Source: an uncultured Psychroserpens sp.
Lineage (GTDB): Bacteria; Bacteroidota; Bacteroidia; Flavobacteriales; Flavobacteriaceae
DNA length: 64,000 nucleotides
NCBI GenBank assembly: GCA_947488655.1
Contig: CANKZZ010000001.1
Span: 558,001-622,000, forward strand
Direction of reading: 5' to 3'
Below the pieces are notes generated by a model. That model was not told the DNA's origin and made no database searches. It worked only from the letters and a program-made list of their open reading frames with translations. Of the stretch, positions 43,021 through 52,919 are shown one piece after another. The position numbers and the translations under genes are program-made. Numbering within the stretch: the first letter of the stretch is position 1; the number at the start of each line of letters is the position of its first letter.

Positions 43021-44343
43021 TTAATTGTTGATTGGTGAGTTTAATACGGTTTCTAAATGAGCTTTAGAATTGATGACATCTAGCATAGATTGTAATAATT
43101 CTTGTTGCGCTGTATATAATTGGGTTTGTGCTTGTCTAAGCTCAAAACTAGAGGCAATACCTTCAAAAAATTTGGTTTGATTTTTATTTTCAATACGCTC
43201 GGCTAGCGCTAAATTTTTTCGTTTATTATCGTAATCTTCTATGGCAAATTTAAAGTCGCTTTTTGCTGAAGCTATTTGAAGTTTTAATTGTTGTTCGGTT
43301 TCTTTTAAATCATTTTCAGCTTTTTCTAAGTTTATTTTAGCTCGTTGAGTTCTTGCAGTTTTTAAACCTGAACCAAAAATTGGTATACTCATATTAACTC
43401 CAAAAGCTGCAGTACCAACCCAAGGTTGAGAGCTACTTAAAAATCTAAATTTGTCATTATTGCCAATGTACGAAGCTGTTACAAAACCATTAATTGTTGG
43501 TAATGCTTTACTTTGTTCTAGTTTAACTAATAATTCTTTTGAAACTTTATTGTTATTAGCAATTTTATAGTCTATCGTGTTTTCTACATTATTATTACTG
43601 TCTAACAAACCCAATTCCATATTCATTATTGCTAATGTCTCTAAAGAATCTGTTAATGTAGTTTCATTATTTAAATCCAAACCTAATGTTATATTGAGCA
43701 TCTGGTAAGCAATGTCTTTAAGACGTTTGGTATTGTTAAGATTACTCTTTACACCAGTTAATGTGATTTGTAATTGCTCAACGCTTTCTTCTTCTTCTAA
43801 ACCATTTTCATAAATCTTAGTAATTTCAAATAGATTTTTTTCTAAAACATCTACATTACGTTCTAGTATTGTAACGCTTTCTTCTGCAAGTAGCACATTT
43901 CCGTAGGCATTAATAACAGATTTACGAATATCTAAATCTGTTTTAATCTTAGCGTTTTCTGATATCTCTAAGAACACTTTAGCAGATTGTAATCCCACTA
44001 AATAAGATCCATCAAAAATTAATTGATTTAGGGTTACAGATGGTGTGATGTTTTGTTTAGCTCCAATATCTACCAAGCCATCTCCATTAAAATCTATACC
44101 TGGAAATTGTTGTTCTATATTGTTTATATAACTAATTTGACCATCTATTTGTGGTAAACCGCTAGCTATGGTTTCCCATTTTTGCTTTTTTGCAGCTTCT
44201 ATGTCTCTCCCTGCATTTTTAGCAACTCTGTTGTTCTCAATTGCAAATTCTATGGCTTCTTGTAAGCTAAGACTTGTTGGTTGGTCTTGTGCAAAGCCAA
44301 GACTAAAGCAAAAAAGTAGTAGTATTAATAAAGTTTGTTTCAT
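43021..44343 (-). CDS. TolC-family outer membrane protein
   Basis: Signal peptide; LSLQEAIEFAIENNRVAKN; repeated TolC helices. Confidence 0.93.
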   Translation of the reverse strand: MKQTLLILLLFCFSLGFAQDQPTSLSLQEAIEFAIENNRVAKNAGRDIEAAKKQKWETIASGLPQIDGQISYINNIEQQFPGIDFNGDGLVDIGAKQNITPSVTLNQLIFDGSYLVGLQSAKVFLEISENAKIKTDLDIRKSVINAYGNVLLAEESVTILERNVDVLEKNLFEITKIYENGLEEEESVEQLQITLTGVKSNLNNTKRLKDIAYQMLNITLGLDLNNETTLTDSLETLAIMNMELGLLDSNNNVENTIDYKIANNNKVSKELLVKLEQSKALPTINGFVTASYIGNNDKFRFLSSSQPWVGTAAFGVNMSIPIFGSGLKTARTQRAKINLEKAENDLKETEQQLKLQIASAKSDFKFAIEDYDNKRKNLALAERIENKNQTKFFEGIASSFELRQAQTQLYTAQQELLQSMLDVINSKAHLETVLNSPINN

Positions 44344-44345
44344 TA

Positions 44346-44948
44346 TTATGATTGGTTTTTAATAAAGTTGTTGAGTATGGTCATTCCTTTGTTAGATACT
44401 ATGGCGCGTAAATGATATTCTAGATAGCTTTCCATTAGATATTCCATTTGATATTTTTCTGGCGGAAAAAACATGACTTCTTTAATACCTGTCATACCAG
44501 TAAAATACATTCTAGAAATAAAATCTACATCTATAGAGCTTCTAAAGACACCAGTATCTACACCTTGTTGTAAGCTGTCTTTAACAGATTGGTGCATTTT
44601 TTCAAATTGTTTAAATTTTAAAACACTGTGTATTTGTGGGTAGTATTTTTGTAATTGATATTGAGGAGATGATTTTTCGTTTTTTAAATGTTTCATAACA
44701 AACATTTTAATTGCATATAACTCTTCTATAGGGTTTGCAGAGTTGTCACAAATAGAATCTATACCGTCACAAATGGTGTCAAATAGATTAAAGGTAACCG
44801 CTTCTACCAATTTTGTTTTATTTGGAAAATGAACATAAATGGTTTTTTTAGAGATTCCCATTTCATTTGCAATATCATCCATAGTAACGCTCTTGAAACC
44901 AATATTCAAAAACAATTCTGTTGATTTATGTATAATCTTTTCTCTCAT
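44346..44948 (-). CDS. TetR-family transcriptional regulator
   Basis: ELFLNIGFKSVTMDDIANEMGISKKTIYVHFPNKTKLV. Confidence 0.95.
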   Translation of the reverse strand: MREKIIHKSTELFLNIGFKSVTMDDIANEMGISKKTIYVHFPNKTKLVEAVTFNLFDTICDGIDSICDNSANPIEELYAIKMFVMKHLKNEKSSPQYQLQKYYPQIHSVLKFKQFEKMHQSVKDSLQQGVDTGVFRSSIDVDFISRMYFTGMTGIKEVMFFPPEKYQMEYLMESYLEYHLRAIVSNKGMTILNNFIKNQS

Positions 44949-44958
44949 ATGTTACATA

Positions 44959-44970
44959 CCACAATTGTGG
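44959..44970. promoter_or_regulatory. Candidate TetR operator palindrome
   Basis: CCACAATTGTGG, perfect 12-bp palindrome 10 bp upstream of tetR start. Confidence 0.4.
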
Positions 44971-45106
44971 AATAGCTTATTTATTTAAGGCGCAAAAGTA
45001 CAACAGGAAACTTTAAAAACAAAAATAGTTTCCTAAGTTTTAATGTTTTTTTAACATTGCGTTAAAGTGTTGCGGTAGGTTTATTCATTTACATTATTTT
45101 TGCACT

Positions 45107-46081
45107 ATGCAAGACATTTCATCTTATCAAGACGCATTTATAGATTATTTAAATGCTTACGTAGAGCCTAAAGAGCCTAAAAATCTTTATGAGCCAATTG
45201 ACTATATCTTACAACTTGGAGGTAAGCGATTAAGACCAGTTTTAACGCTTATAACTGCCGAAATTTTTAATTGTGACTACAAAAAAGCATTAGATGCAGC
45301 ACTAAGTGTAGAGGTGTTTCATAATTTTTCATTAGTGCATGATGATATTATGGACGATGCGCCTTTGCGTAGAGGTCAAACTACAGTGCATGAAAAATGG
45401 GATATAAACACTGGTATTTTGTCTGGTGATGCTATGCTAATTATGGCGTATCAATTATTCGAGAATTATGATTCTAAGCAGTTTCTAGAATTAGCAAAGT
45501 TATTTAGTAAAACAGCATTAGAAGTTTGTGAAGGACAGCAATATGATGTTGATTTTGAAACACGAGATGATGTTACAATTGCAGAGTATTTAAAAATGAT
45601 AGAATATAAGACAGCAGTCTTAGTTGGTGCAGCAATGAAAATGGGAGCTATTGTTGCCAATGCGTCTCAAGATTGTCAGGATTCTATTTATAACTTCGGA
45701 AAACATCTAGGTATAGCTTTTCAATTACAAGACGACTATTTAGATGCATTTGGTGACCCAAAAACATTTGGTAAGCAGGTAGGAGGAGATATAATAGAAA
45801 ATAAAAAAACCTATCTATATTTAAAAGCGGTAGAGTTTTCTAATGATGATGATAAACTGCAATTAGAACATTTGTATGGTGTAAATCCATCAGATCCTAG
45901 CGATAAAATAGAAACGGTTAAACAATTATTTATATCAAGTGGTTCAGCAGAGGCAACAAAGCAAGAAATTGAGAATTATACTAATAAAGCTTTTTCGGTT
46001 TTAGATTCTCTAAAAATTTCTGAAGAAAATAAAGAAGCACTTAAAGCTTTTGGTAATAATTTAATGAATAGGAATACTTAA
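45107..46081 (+). CDS. Polyprenyl synthetase (isoprenyl diphosphate synthase)
   Basis: GGKRLRPVL; LVHDDIMDDAPLRRG; FQLQDDYLD. Confidence 0.95.
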   Translation: MQDISSYQDAFIDYLNAYVEPKEPKNLYEPIDYILQLGGKRLRPVLTLITAEIFNCDYKKALDAALSVEVFHNFSLVHDDIMDDAPLRRGQTTVHEKWDINTGILSGDAMLIMAYQLFENYDSKQFLELAKLFSKTALEVCEGQQYDVDFETRDDVTIAEYLKMIEYKTAVLVGAAMKMGAIVANASQDCQDSIYNFGKHLGIAFQLQDDYLDAFGDPKTFGKQVGGDIIENKKTYLYLKAVEFSNDDDKLQLEHLYGVNPSDPSDKIETVKQLFISSGSAEATKQEIENYTNKAFSVLDSLKISEENKEALKAFGNNLMNRNT

Positions 46082-46431
46082 TGCAATTACCAGCAAATTT
46101 TGATGACTTAATCTCAAATGTCACAGATTTAAACCTTTATTCTAAACTTGTTAAACAAATTAATAAAGATTTTTTATTAGCTAATATAGATTTAGACTTT
46201 GATGAAGCCATTTTGCCTTCTAGTTTAAAATTTATGCTGCATGAGATTGTATATAAACTCATACAAGAAAAATTTGTGGAGTATTTAAACCTACTTTATA
46301 TAGTTGACGTTTCCGAAGAAAAAGTAAAACAATTAGATGGGAGTGATACCCTAAAGTTGTCTGAGCAGGTCACCTTCTTAATTTTATTACGTGAGTGGCA
46401 AAAGGTTTGGTACAAAAATGCTTATTCTTAA
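46081..46431 (+). CDS. Hypothetical protein
   Basis: 116-aa ORF overlapping the upstream stop by 1 bp. Confidence 0.65.
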   Translation: MQLPANFDDLISNVTDLNLYSKLVKQINKDFLLANIDLDFDEAILPSSLKFMLHEIVYKLIQEKFVEYLNLLYIVDVSEEKVKQLDGSDTLKLSEQVTFLILLREWQKVWYKNAYS

Positions 46432-46440
46432 AGTGATCTA

Positions 46441-46974
46441 TTAAAAATATACTCTAAAAAACGGTGCCCAAGGATCTGCATAAATACTTTTTTCTCTATC
46501 ATAAAGCACATCGTATCTTATCCCAATAGCAACATTGTTAACTCTATATCCAGCACCTAAAAATAAAGCTGGGTACCAGTAGTTATCGTCTTCAAAAATA
46601 TTATTGTCAAAATTTCTGCTCACATTAAGTTGTTCAAATTCGCCAGATAATTGTATTTCGTTGATTGGGTTAAATAAACCAATAATGCTCCCACCAACAA
46701 TTGTAGAGTTATATGAGTTTTTTAAGCTATTATAAGTGCCATTAAGGCCTAACCCTAAAGAAAACTGGTCGTTAAAATCGTAAATTGCACTTGGTGCAAG
46801 CGTACCACTAAAAAAACCATCACCAAAACTCAACCCAATTCCGCCTCCATATCTCACATTCTGCCAAAAATCATTTTGTTGGCTAATATCTTGTGCATTT
46901 GATGGAAAAGAAATTGCACAAAGAAGTGTAATAATAATTGAGAAATTGAGATTTATGCGCTTACAAATTTTCAT
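46441..46974 (-). CDS. Outer membrane beta-barrel-like protein
   Basis: Signal peptide; alternating strands (GGGIGLSFGDGFFSGTLAPSAIYDF...GAGYRVNNVAIGIRYDVLYD). Confidence 0.7.
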   Translation of the reverse strand: MKICKRINLNFSIIITLLCAISFPSNAQDISQQNDFWQNVRYGGGIGLSFGDGFFSGTLAPSAIYDFNDQFSLGLGLNGTYNSLKNSYNSTIVGGSIIGLFNPINEIQLSGEFEQLNVSRNFDNNIFEDDNYWYPALFLGAGYRVNNVAIGIRYDVLYDREKSIYADPWAPFFRVYF

Positions 46975-47088
46975 AATTCTAAATTTGAGTTAAATATGGC
47001 TTATAAATATACCAAAAAGGTATCTATTTTTAGTAATTGTTGTATTTTTGATTAAATTTTGTTGAAGCGAAAACGACAGCACCCATTT

Positions 47089-49845
47089 ATGGATAAATAT
47101 TCCTTTTTAAACGCAGCACATACAGCATACTTTGCTGATTTATACGACCAATACTTAAAAAATCCCGATTCTGTTGAGCCAAGTTGGAGAGCCTTTTTTC
47201 AAGGATACGACTTTGGTAGCGAGAGCTATGGCATGGAAGGTGACATTGTAGAAGGTGTTTCTACACAAGTTCCTGAGCATGTTCAAAAAGAATTTCAGGT
47301 TGTAAAGTTAATTGATGGCTATAGAAATCGTGGTCATTTATTTACTAAAACAAACCCAGTTAGAGATCGTAGAAAATATGAGCCAACTCTAGATTTAGAG
47401 AATTTTGGTTTAACAAAAGACGATTTAGATACTACATTTAATGCTGGTGAAATTTTAGGTATTGGTAAGCAATCACTAAAAGAAATTGTTAGACATTTAG
47501 AAAGTATTTATTGCGATTCTATTGGTGTTGAGTACATGTATATTAGAAAACCTGAAGAAATTCAATGGATTCAAAACAAACTCAATATTAACGACAATCA
47601 GCCTAAATTTTCTTCCGAAGAAAAAAAACATATTCTTAGAAAGTTAAATGAGGCTGTATCTTTTGAGAGTTTTCTTCACACTAAATATGTGGGTCAAAAA
47701 CGATTTTCATTAGAAGGTAATGAGTCATTAATTCCTGCCTTAGATTCTTTAATAGAAAATGCAGCACAGCATGGCGTTAAAGAATTTGTGATGGGTATGG
47801 CGCATCGTGGTCGATTAAGCACGTTAACTAATATCTTCGGAAAAAGTGCTAAAGATATTTTTAGTGAGTTTGATGGTAAAGATTACGAGCAAGAAGTTTT
47901 TGATGGAGATGTAAAATATCACTTAGGTTGGACGAGTAATAGAAATACCGAAGGTGGACATAAAATTAATTTAAGTATTGCACCTAACCCTTCTCACCTA
48001 GAAACTGTAGGCGCAGTGGTGGAAGGTATTGTTAGAGCAAAACAAGATGATAAATATAGTGAAGACCCATCACAAGTTTTACCAATTGTAGTTCATGGAG
48101 ATGCTGCCATTGCAGGACAAGGACTTGTTTATGAGGTTGTGCAAATGGCACAATTAGATGGTTATAAAACAAATGGAACTATTCATATCGTAGTAAACAA
48201 TCAAATTGGTTTTACTACAAATTATCTAGATGCAAGATCAAGTACATACTGTACAGATGTAGGTAAAGTTACATTATCTCCTGTATTGCATGTTAATGCA
48301 GATGATGCAGAAGCTGTTGTACATGCTATGTTATTTGCATTACATTTTAGAATGAAGTTTAAACGAGACGTCTTTATAGATTTATTAGGATATAGAAAAT
48401 ATGGTCATAACGAAGGTGATGAGCCTCGTTTTACGCAACCTAAATTATATAAAGCAATTGCTAAACATAAAAACCCTAGAGATATTTATGCCGAAAAATT
48501 AATGGCAGAGGGTATTATTGGTGACGATTATGTTTCTCAATTAGAAAAGCAATACAAAGATAAACTCGAAGAAAATTTAGAAGATTCTCGCAAAATAGAC
48601 AAGACTATTATTACTCCGTTTATGGCAGATGAGTGGGAAAATTATAATACAGTAATTGAAGATAAAATGCTTCAATCTGTAGATACTACTTTTTCTAAAG
48701 ATGGATTGGCAGAAATTACAAAAGTGATTTCTAATTTGCCAGACGAAAAAAAGTTTATACGTAAAATAGAACGTCTGGTTCAATCTCGTCAAAAAATGTT
48801 TGATGAAGATAAACTAGATTGGGCAATGGCAGAGCATTTAGCTTACGGTACATTGTTAGAAGAGGGTTATGATGTTAGAATTTCTGGGCAAGATGTAGAG
48901 CGTGGTACATTCTCACATAGACATGCAGTTGTTAAAGTAGAAGATAGCGAAGAAGAAATATTATTACTTAATCAAATTAGTGATAAGCAAGGTAAGTTTT
49001 TTATCTACAATTCATTACTGTCAGAGTATGGTGTTGTAGGATTTGATTATGGTTATGCCATGGCTAGTCCTAAAACATTAGTTATCTGGGAAGCACAATT
49101 TGGTGATTTTAGTAATGGCGCACAGATTATGCTAGATCAATACATCTCTGCAGCCGAAGATAAATGGAAACTACAAAACGGTTTGGTGATGTTATTACCA
49201 CACGGTTATGAAGGTCAAGGAGCAGAGCACTCATCTGGTCGTATGGAGAGATACTTACAGTTATGTGCTAAAGATAATATGTTTGTGATGGATTGTACAA
49301 CACCTGCAAACATGTTTCATTTATTACGTAAACAAATGAAAGCACAATTTAGAAAACCACTCATTGTATTTACACCTAAGAGTTTGTTACGTCATCCTCT
49401 AGTTGTGTCATCTGTAGAAGAATTTGCAAATGGTAGTTTTCAAATGGTAATAGATGATGCAACTGCAAAAGCAGATAAGGTTAAAACTTTAGTTTTTGTT
49501 ACGGGTAAATTTTATTATGACTTATTAGAAGAACGCGAGCAATTAGAAAGAGATGATATTGCATTGGTTAGGATAGAGCAACTTTTCCCATTACCAGAAC
49601 AGCAAATAAAAGAAGCGATATCAAAATATAAAAATGCAGATGATATAGTTTGGGCACAAGAAGAGCCAAGAAATATGGGAGCTTACAGCCATATGTTAAT
49701 GCATTTAGATGAGGCTAGAACTTTTAGAGCTGCGACGCGAAGACCTTATGGTGCGCCAGCAGCAGGTAGTAGTGTGCGTTCTAAAAAACGTCACCAAGAA
49801 GTTATAGATTATGTTTTTGATAAGTCTAAAAACAATCAACGTTAA
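47089..49845 (+). CDS. sucA: 2-oxoglutarate dehydrogenase E1 component (track start 47059)
   Basis: MDKYSFLNAAHTAYFADLYDQYLKNPDSVEPSW; GMAHRGRLSTL; HGDAAIAGQG. Confidence 0.96.
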   Translation: MDKYSFLNAAHTAYFADLYDQYLKNPDSVEPSWRAFFQGYDFGSESYGMEGDIVEGVSTQVPEHVQKEFQVVKLIDGYRNRGHLFTKTNPVRDRRKYEPTLDLENFGLTKDDLDTTFNAGEILGIGKQSLKEIVRHLESIYCDSIGVEYMYIRKPEEIQWIQNKLNINDNQPKFSSEEKKHILRKLNEAVSFESFLHTKYVGQKRFSLEGNESLIPALDSLIENAAQHGVKEFVMGMAHRGRLSTLTNIFGKSAKDIFSEFDGKDYEQEVFDGDVKYHLGWTSNRNTEGGHKINLSIAPNPSHLETVGAVVEGIVRAKQDDKYSEDPSQVLPIVVHGDAAIAGQGLVYEVVQMAQLDGYKTNGTIHIVVNNQIGFTTNYLDARSSTYCTDVGKVTLSPVLHVNADDAEAVVHAMLFALHFRMKFKRDVFIDLLGYRKYGHNEGDEPRFTQPKLYKAIAKHKNPRDIYAEKLMAEGIIGDDYVSQLEKQYKDKLEENLEDSRKIDKTIITPFMADEWENYNTVIEDKMLQSVDTTFSKDGLAEITKVISNLPDEKKFIRKIERLVQSRQKMFDEDKLDWAMAEHLAYGTLLEEGYDVRISGQDVERGTFSHRHAVVKVEDSEEEILLLNQISDKQGKFFIYNSLLSEYGVVGFDYGYAMASPKTLVIWEAQFGDFSNGAQIMLDQYISAAEDKWKLQNGLVMLLPHGYEGQGAEHSSGRMERYLQLCAKDNMFVMDCTTPANMFHLLRKQMKAQFRKPLIVFTPKSLLRHPLVVSSVEEFANGSFQMVIDDATAKADKVKTLVFVTGKFYYDLLEEREQLERDDIALVRIEQLFPLPEQQIKEAISKYKNADDIVWAQEEPRNMGAYSHMLMHLDEARTFRAATRRPYGAPAAGSSVRSKKRHQEVIDYVFDKSKNNQR

Positions 49846-50811
49846 ATGAAAAAAATAGTCTTTATATTGAGTTTGTTATCTACGGTGTTTTCGTTTTCGC
49901 AAGAAAAAGAAAACTATAACGTAGTGGCTTCTCAATTTATAGATTTATACAATGCCAAAGATTACAATGGTATTTTTGATTTGTTTAACTTAGATATGCA
50001 AAACGCATTACCAGTTGAAAAAACCAAGGCATTTCTAGAAGATATGCAATTACAATTGGGAGATATAAAAACAATTCAATTTAGTAAACTAAAACAAGGG
50101 GAAGCTCATATATATAAAACCACATTCTCATTAGACGAGCTTAGAGATATTCTATTTTATTTAGACCAAAATGATAAAATTGGAGGTTTGTATATAGCGC
50201 CACATAAATCAAATGATTTACCTGTTTTAAAAAGAAATACAACTAAAATGATATTACCTTTTAAAGAGGAGTGGTTTGTGTCTTGGGGAGGAACTACAGT
50301 AGAACAAAATTATCATGTAGCTTATGAAAATCAGCAATATGCATATGATATATTAATGATTAAGGATGGCGTTTCATTTAAAGGAGATCCAAAAAATAAT
50401 GAAAATTATTATGTCTTCGGAAAAGATATCATCGCACCTTGTGATGCTAAAGTTGTAAAAGTAATAACAGGAGTAATAGATAATGTTCCAGGAGAATTAA
50501 ATCCAAAACAACTCACAGGTAACACCATAGTTTTACAAACTGAAGATGAAGAATATTTACTGTTCGCACATTTAAAAGAAAACTCTATTGTAGTAAAAGA
50601 AGGCCAAATGTTAAAACAAGGTGATGTTATGGGACAATGCGGTAATTCTGGTAATACAACAGAGGCTCATTTACATTTAAGTTTACAAAACGCTGTAGAT
50701 ATGAATATATCAACAGGAGGTAAAATTTACTTTGATCATATAATGGTCAATGGAGAAATAAAGAATGATTACCTTCCCGTAAAGGAAGATTTTATAAAAA
50801 ATATAAACTGA
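49846..50811 (+). CDS. M23-family metallopeptidase with N-terminal DUF3887-like domain
   Basis: GNTIVLQTEDEEYLLFAHLKENS...QCGNSGNTTEAHLHLSLQ. Confidence 0.88.
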   Translation: MKKIVFILSLLSTVFSFSQEKENYNVVASQFIDLYNAKDYNGIFDLFNLDMQNALPVEKTKAFLEDMQLQLGDIKTIQFSKLKQGEAHIYKTTFSLDELRDILFYLDQNDKIGGLYIAPHKSNDLPVLKRNTTKMILPFKEEWFVSWGGTTVEQNYHVAYENQQYAYDILMIKDGVSFKGDPKNNENYYVFGKDIIAPCDAKVVKVITGVIDNVPGELNPKQLTGNTIVLQTEDEEYLLFAHLKENSIVVKEGQMLKQGDVMGQCGNSGNTTEAHLHLSLQNAVDMNISTGGKIYFDHIMVNGEIKNDYLPVKEDFIKNIN

Positions 50812-50842
50812 TACAAACGCTTAAAAATAAAATTACAGAACG

Positions 50843-52123
50843 ATGATTTTAGAAATGAAAGTTCCTTCACCAGGAGAATCAATCACAGAGGTTGAAATTG
50901 CAGAATGGTTAGTAGCCGATGGAGATTACGTAGAAAAAGATCAAGCCATTGCAGAAGTTGATAGTGATAAAGCAACATTAGAACTTCCTGCTGAAGCTAG
51001 CGGAACAATCACACTCAAAGCCGAAGAAGGTGATGCTGTTGAGGTTGGAGCTGTAGTGTGTTTAATAGATACAGCTGCCGAAAAACCTAGTACAGATTCA
51101 GGAAAAGATGTTCCAACTACTTATCAAGGTGGTGGGTCTGAAGGTGGAGCTAATAAGCAAGAAACTAAAGAACTCATGGAGGATCTAGATTCTGGAAAGA
51201 ATAAAGAAAATCATGACAAAGCACCAAATCCATCTCAAAAAACTTATGCATCTGGTACTGCAAGTCCAGCAGCTAAAAAAGTGTTAGCCGAGAAAGGTAT
51301 GGATGCCTCATCAGTTTCTGGTACAGGAAAAGACGGTCGTATCACAAAAGACGACGCTGTAAATGCAAAACCATCTATGGGAACACCAACCGGTGGAAAT
51401 AGAGGAAGCTCACGCAGTAAAATGTCAATGTTGCGTCGTAAAGTTGCAGAGCGTTTGGTAGAGGCTAAAAATACAACAGCAATGTTAACAACGTTTAACG
51501 AAGTTGACATGTCACCAATTTTTGCATTACGTAAAGAATACAAAGAAGATTTTAAAGCTAAGCATGGTGTAAGCCTTGGGTTTATGAGTTTCTTCTCGCT
51601 AGCAGTTGTTAGAGCATTAAAAATGTATCCTGCGGTAAACTCTATGATTGATGGAAAAGAAATGTTGACTTATGATTTTGTAGATATTTCAATTGCAGTA
51701 TCTGGTCCTAAGGGATTAATGGTGCCAGTGATTAGAAATGCAGAAAATTTATCGTTTAGAGGTGTTGAAGCTGAGGTTAAGCGTTTAGCGCTTAGAGCTA
51801 GAGATGGTGATATCACAGTTGATGAAATGACAGGTGGTACATTCACAATTACAAATGGAGGTGTGTTTGGCAGTATGTTATCTACGCCAATTATCAACCC
51901 ACCACAAAGTGGGATTCTAGGAATGCACAATATTGTTGAGCGTCCAGTTGCTATTGATGGTCATGTAGAAATTAGACCAATCATGTACGTCGCTTTATCT
52001 TATGATCATAGAATTATTGATGGTAAAGAATCTGTTGGTTTCTTAGTAGCAGTAAAAGAGGCGTTAGAAAATCCAATTGAGTTATTAATGGATAATGATG
52101 TAAAGAGAGCATTAGAAATGTAA
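50843..52123 (+). CDS. odhB: Dihydrolipoyllysine succinyltransferase (2-oxoglutarate dehydrogenase E2)
   Basis: Lipoyl domain [26 protein letters not shown]. Confidence 0.95.
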   Translation: MILEMKVPSPGESITEVEIAEWLVADGDYVEKDQAIAEVDSDKATLELPAEASGTITLKAEEGDAVEVGAVVCLIDTAAEKPSTDSGKDVPTTYQGGGSEGGANKQETKELMEDLDSGKNKENHDKAPNPSQKTYASGTASPAAKKVLAEKGMDASSVSGTGKDGRITKDDAVNAKPSMGTPTGGNRGSSRSKMSMLRRKVAERLVEAKNTTAMLTTFNEVDMSPIFALRKEYKEDFKAKHGVSLGFMSFFSLAVVRALKMYPAVNSMIDGKEMLTYDFVDISIAVSGPKGLMVPVIRNAENLSFRGVEAEVKRLALRARDGDITVDEMTGGTFTITNGGVFGSMLSTPIINPPQSGILGMHNIVERPVAIDGHVEIRPIMYVALSYDHRIIDGKESVGFLVAVKEALENPIELLMDNDVKRALEM

Positions 52124-52151
52124 TTCTCTGTCCTACCGAAATATTAAAACT

Positions 52152-52183
52152 AGCGCAATTCATCTTTTGGATTGCGCTTTTTG
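52152..52183 (+). terminator. odhB terminator
   Basis: agcgcaattcatcttttggattgcgctttttg. Confidence 0.75.
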
Positions 52184-52265
52184 CTATTAAATAGTACAAG
52201 CATTTTGCTTACCTAAAAGACAATTATTGTAGTGTTCTAGTTTCCGAAGAAAACTTAAAAGCATA

Positions 52266-52301
52266 AAAAAGCGCAACTCTATAAATAGAATTGCGCTTTT
52301 T
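52266..52301 (-). terminator. Terminal hairpin (T5) of the minus-strand array
   Basis: Minus strand AAAAAGCGCAATTCTATTTATAGAGTTGCGCTTTTTT. Confidence 0.8.
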
Positions 52302-52326
52302 CTCCCTAATAAAAATAACTAACTAA

Positions 52327-52437
52327 CTAAAAAAAATTCACAAGAATATTGATTGATATTATTAAAATGGCGCTAAATATTAAGCCCGCAATAAACAGTT
52401 TGTTTGTTAAGCTTTGCTTGTTTTTCATTGTTTCCAT
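52327..52437 (-). CDS. 36-aa single-TM small protein METMKNKQSLTNKLFIAGLIFSAILIISINILVNFF
   Basis: Hand translation of the minus strand; charged N-terminus and a ~20-residue hydrophobic helix; lies between T4 and T5 hairpins. Confidence 0.5.
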   Translation of the reverse strand: METMKNKQSLTNKLFIAGLIFSAILIISINILVNFF

Positions 52438-52473
52438 TTTTTTATGTTTTAAATTATACGCTACGTTTTTAAT

Positions 52474-52562
52474 AAAGCTCTGAGTTTTTAATCACTCAGA
52501 GCCTTATATACCCTAATTAATTAATAGAGTTACCTAAAAAAAATCCCTCTAATCTTAATAAC
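52474..52562 (-). ncRNA. Candidate sRNA unit 4 / leader of the 36-aa ORF
   Basis: TTATTAAGATTAGAGGGATTTT...CTATTAATTAATTAGGGTATATAAGGCTCTGAGTGATTAAAAACTCAGAGC; 40 nt downstream of palindrome A; hairpin lacks a U-tract. Confidence 0.45.
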
Positions 52563-52597
52563 TCTGGTGTAAAATTCGCTATTTAAGTCATGCAATA

Positions 52598-52622
52598 CAA
52601 TACGTAACTTTACGTATATTTT
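52598..52622 (-). promoter_or_regulatory. Palindromic operator/promoter repeat, copy A
   Basis: caa-TACGTAACTTTACGTA-tatttt; core 52601-52616. Confidence 0.7.
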
Positions 52623-52652
52623 GACTTTTTACTATAAATATGAACGTTATAA

Positions 52653-52725
52653 AACAAAAAAGCTCTAAGTCATGTGACTTAGAGCTTTAATCCTTTTAAT
52701 AAAAAAAGGAAATTGATTAATAGCA
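52653..52725 (-). ncRNA. Candidate sRNA unit 3
   Basis: CTATTAATCAATTTCCTTTTTTTATTAAAAGGATTAAAGCTCTAAGTCACATGACTTAGAGCTTTTTTG; U-tract hairpin; 37 nt from palindrome B. Confidence 0.6.
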
Positions 52726-52756
52726 ATGCAAATTTTAAAAATTTTATGATATCAAA

Positions 52757-52781
52757 CAATACGTAACTTTACGTATATTTT
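52757..52781 (-). promoter_or_regulatory. Palindromic operator/promoter repeat, copy B
   Basis: caa-TACGTAACTTTACGTA-tatttt; core 52760-52775. Confidence 0.7.
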
Positions 52782-52790
52782 AGTTTTTAT

Positions 52791-52862
52791 TAAAAAAAAA
52801 CTCTAGAATAAAATTATCTAGAGTTCTGCAATATTTAATTTTCCCTATAAAAATTAATAGAC
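52791..52862 (-). ncRNA. Candidate sRNA unit 2
   Basis: CTATTAATTTTTATAGGGAAAATTAAATATTGCAGAACTCTAGATAATTTTATTCTAGAGTTTTTTTTTA; U9 hairpin terminator. Confidence 0.6.
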
Positions 52863-52898
52863 TTCACAAATATCTTAATAATATCTCATAAAGTTTAT

Positions 52899-52912
52899 AG
52901 GTATATATACCT
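52899..52912 (-). promoter_or_regulatory. Variant palindrome upstream of unit 2
   Basis: AGGTATATATACCT, 39 nt from the CTATTAAT of unit 2, same position as the TACGTAA palindromes in the other units. Confidence 0.45.
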
Positions 52913-52919
52913 GTTTTAA

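Noticed and set aside
52316-52330. (AACT)n microsatellite
   Set aside because: Only about 3.5 copies; lies at the stop codon of the 36-aa ORF; too short to argue phase variation.
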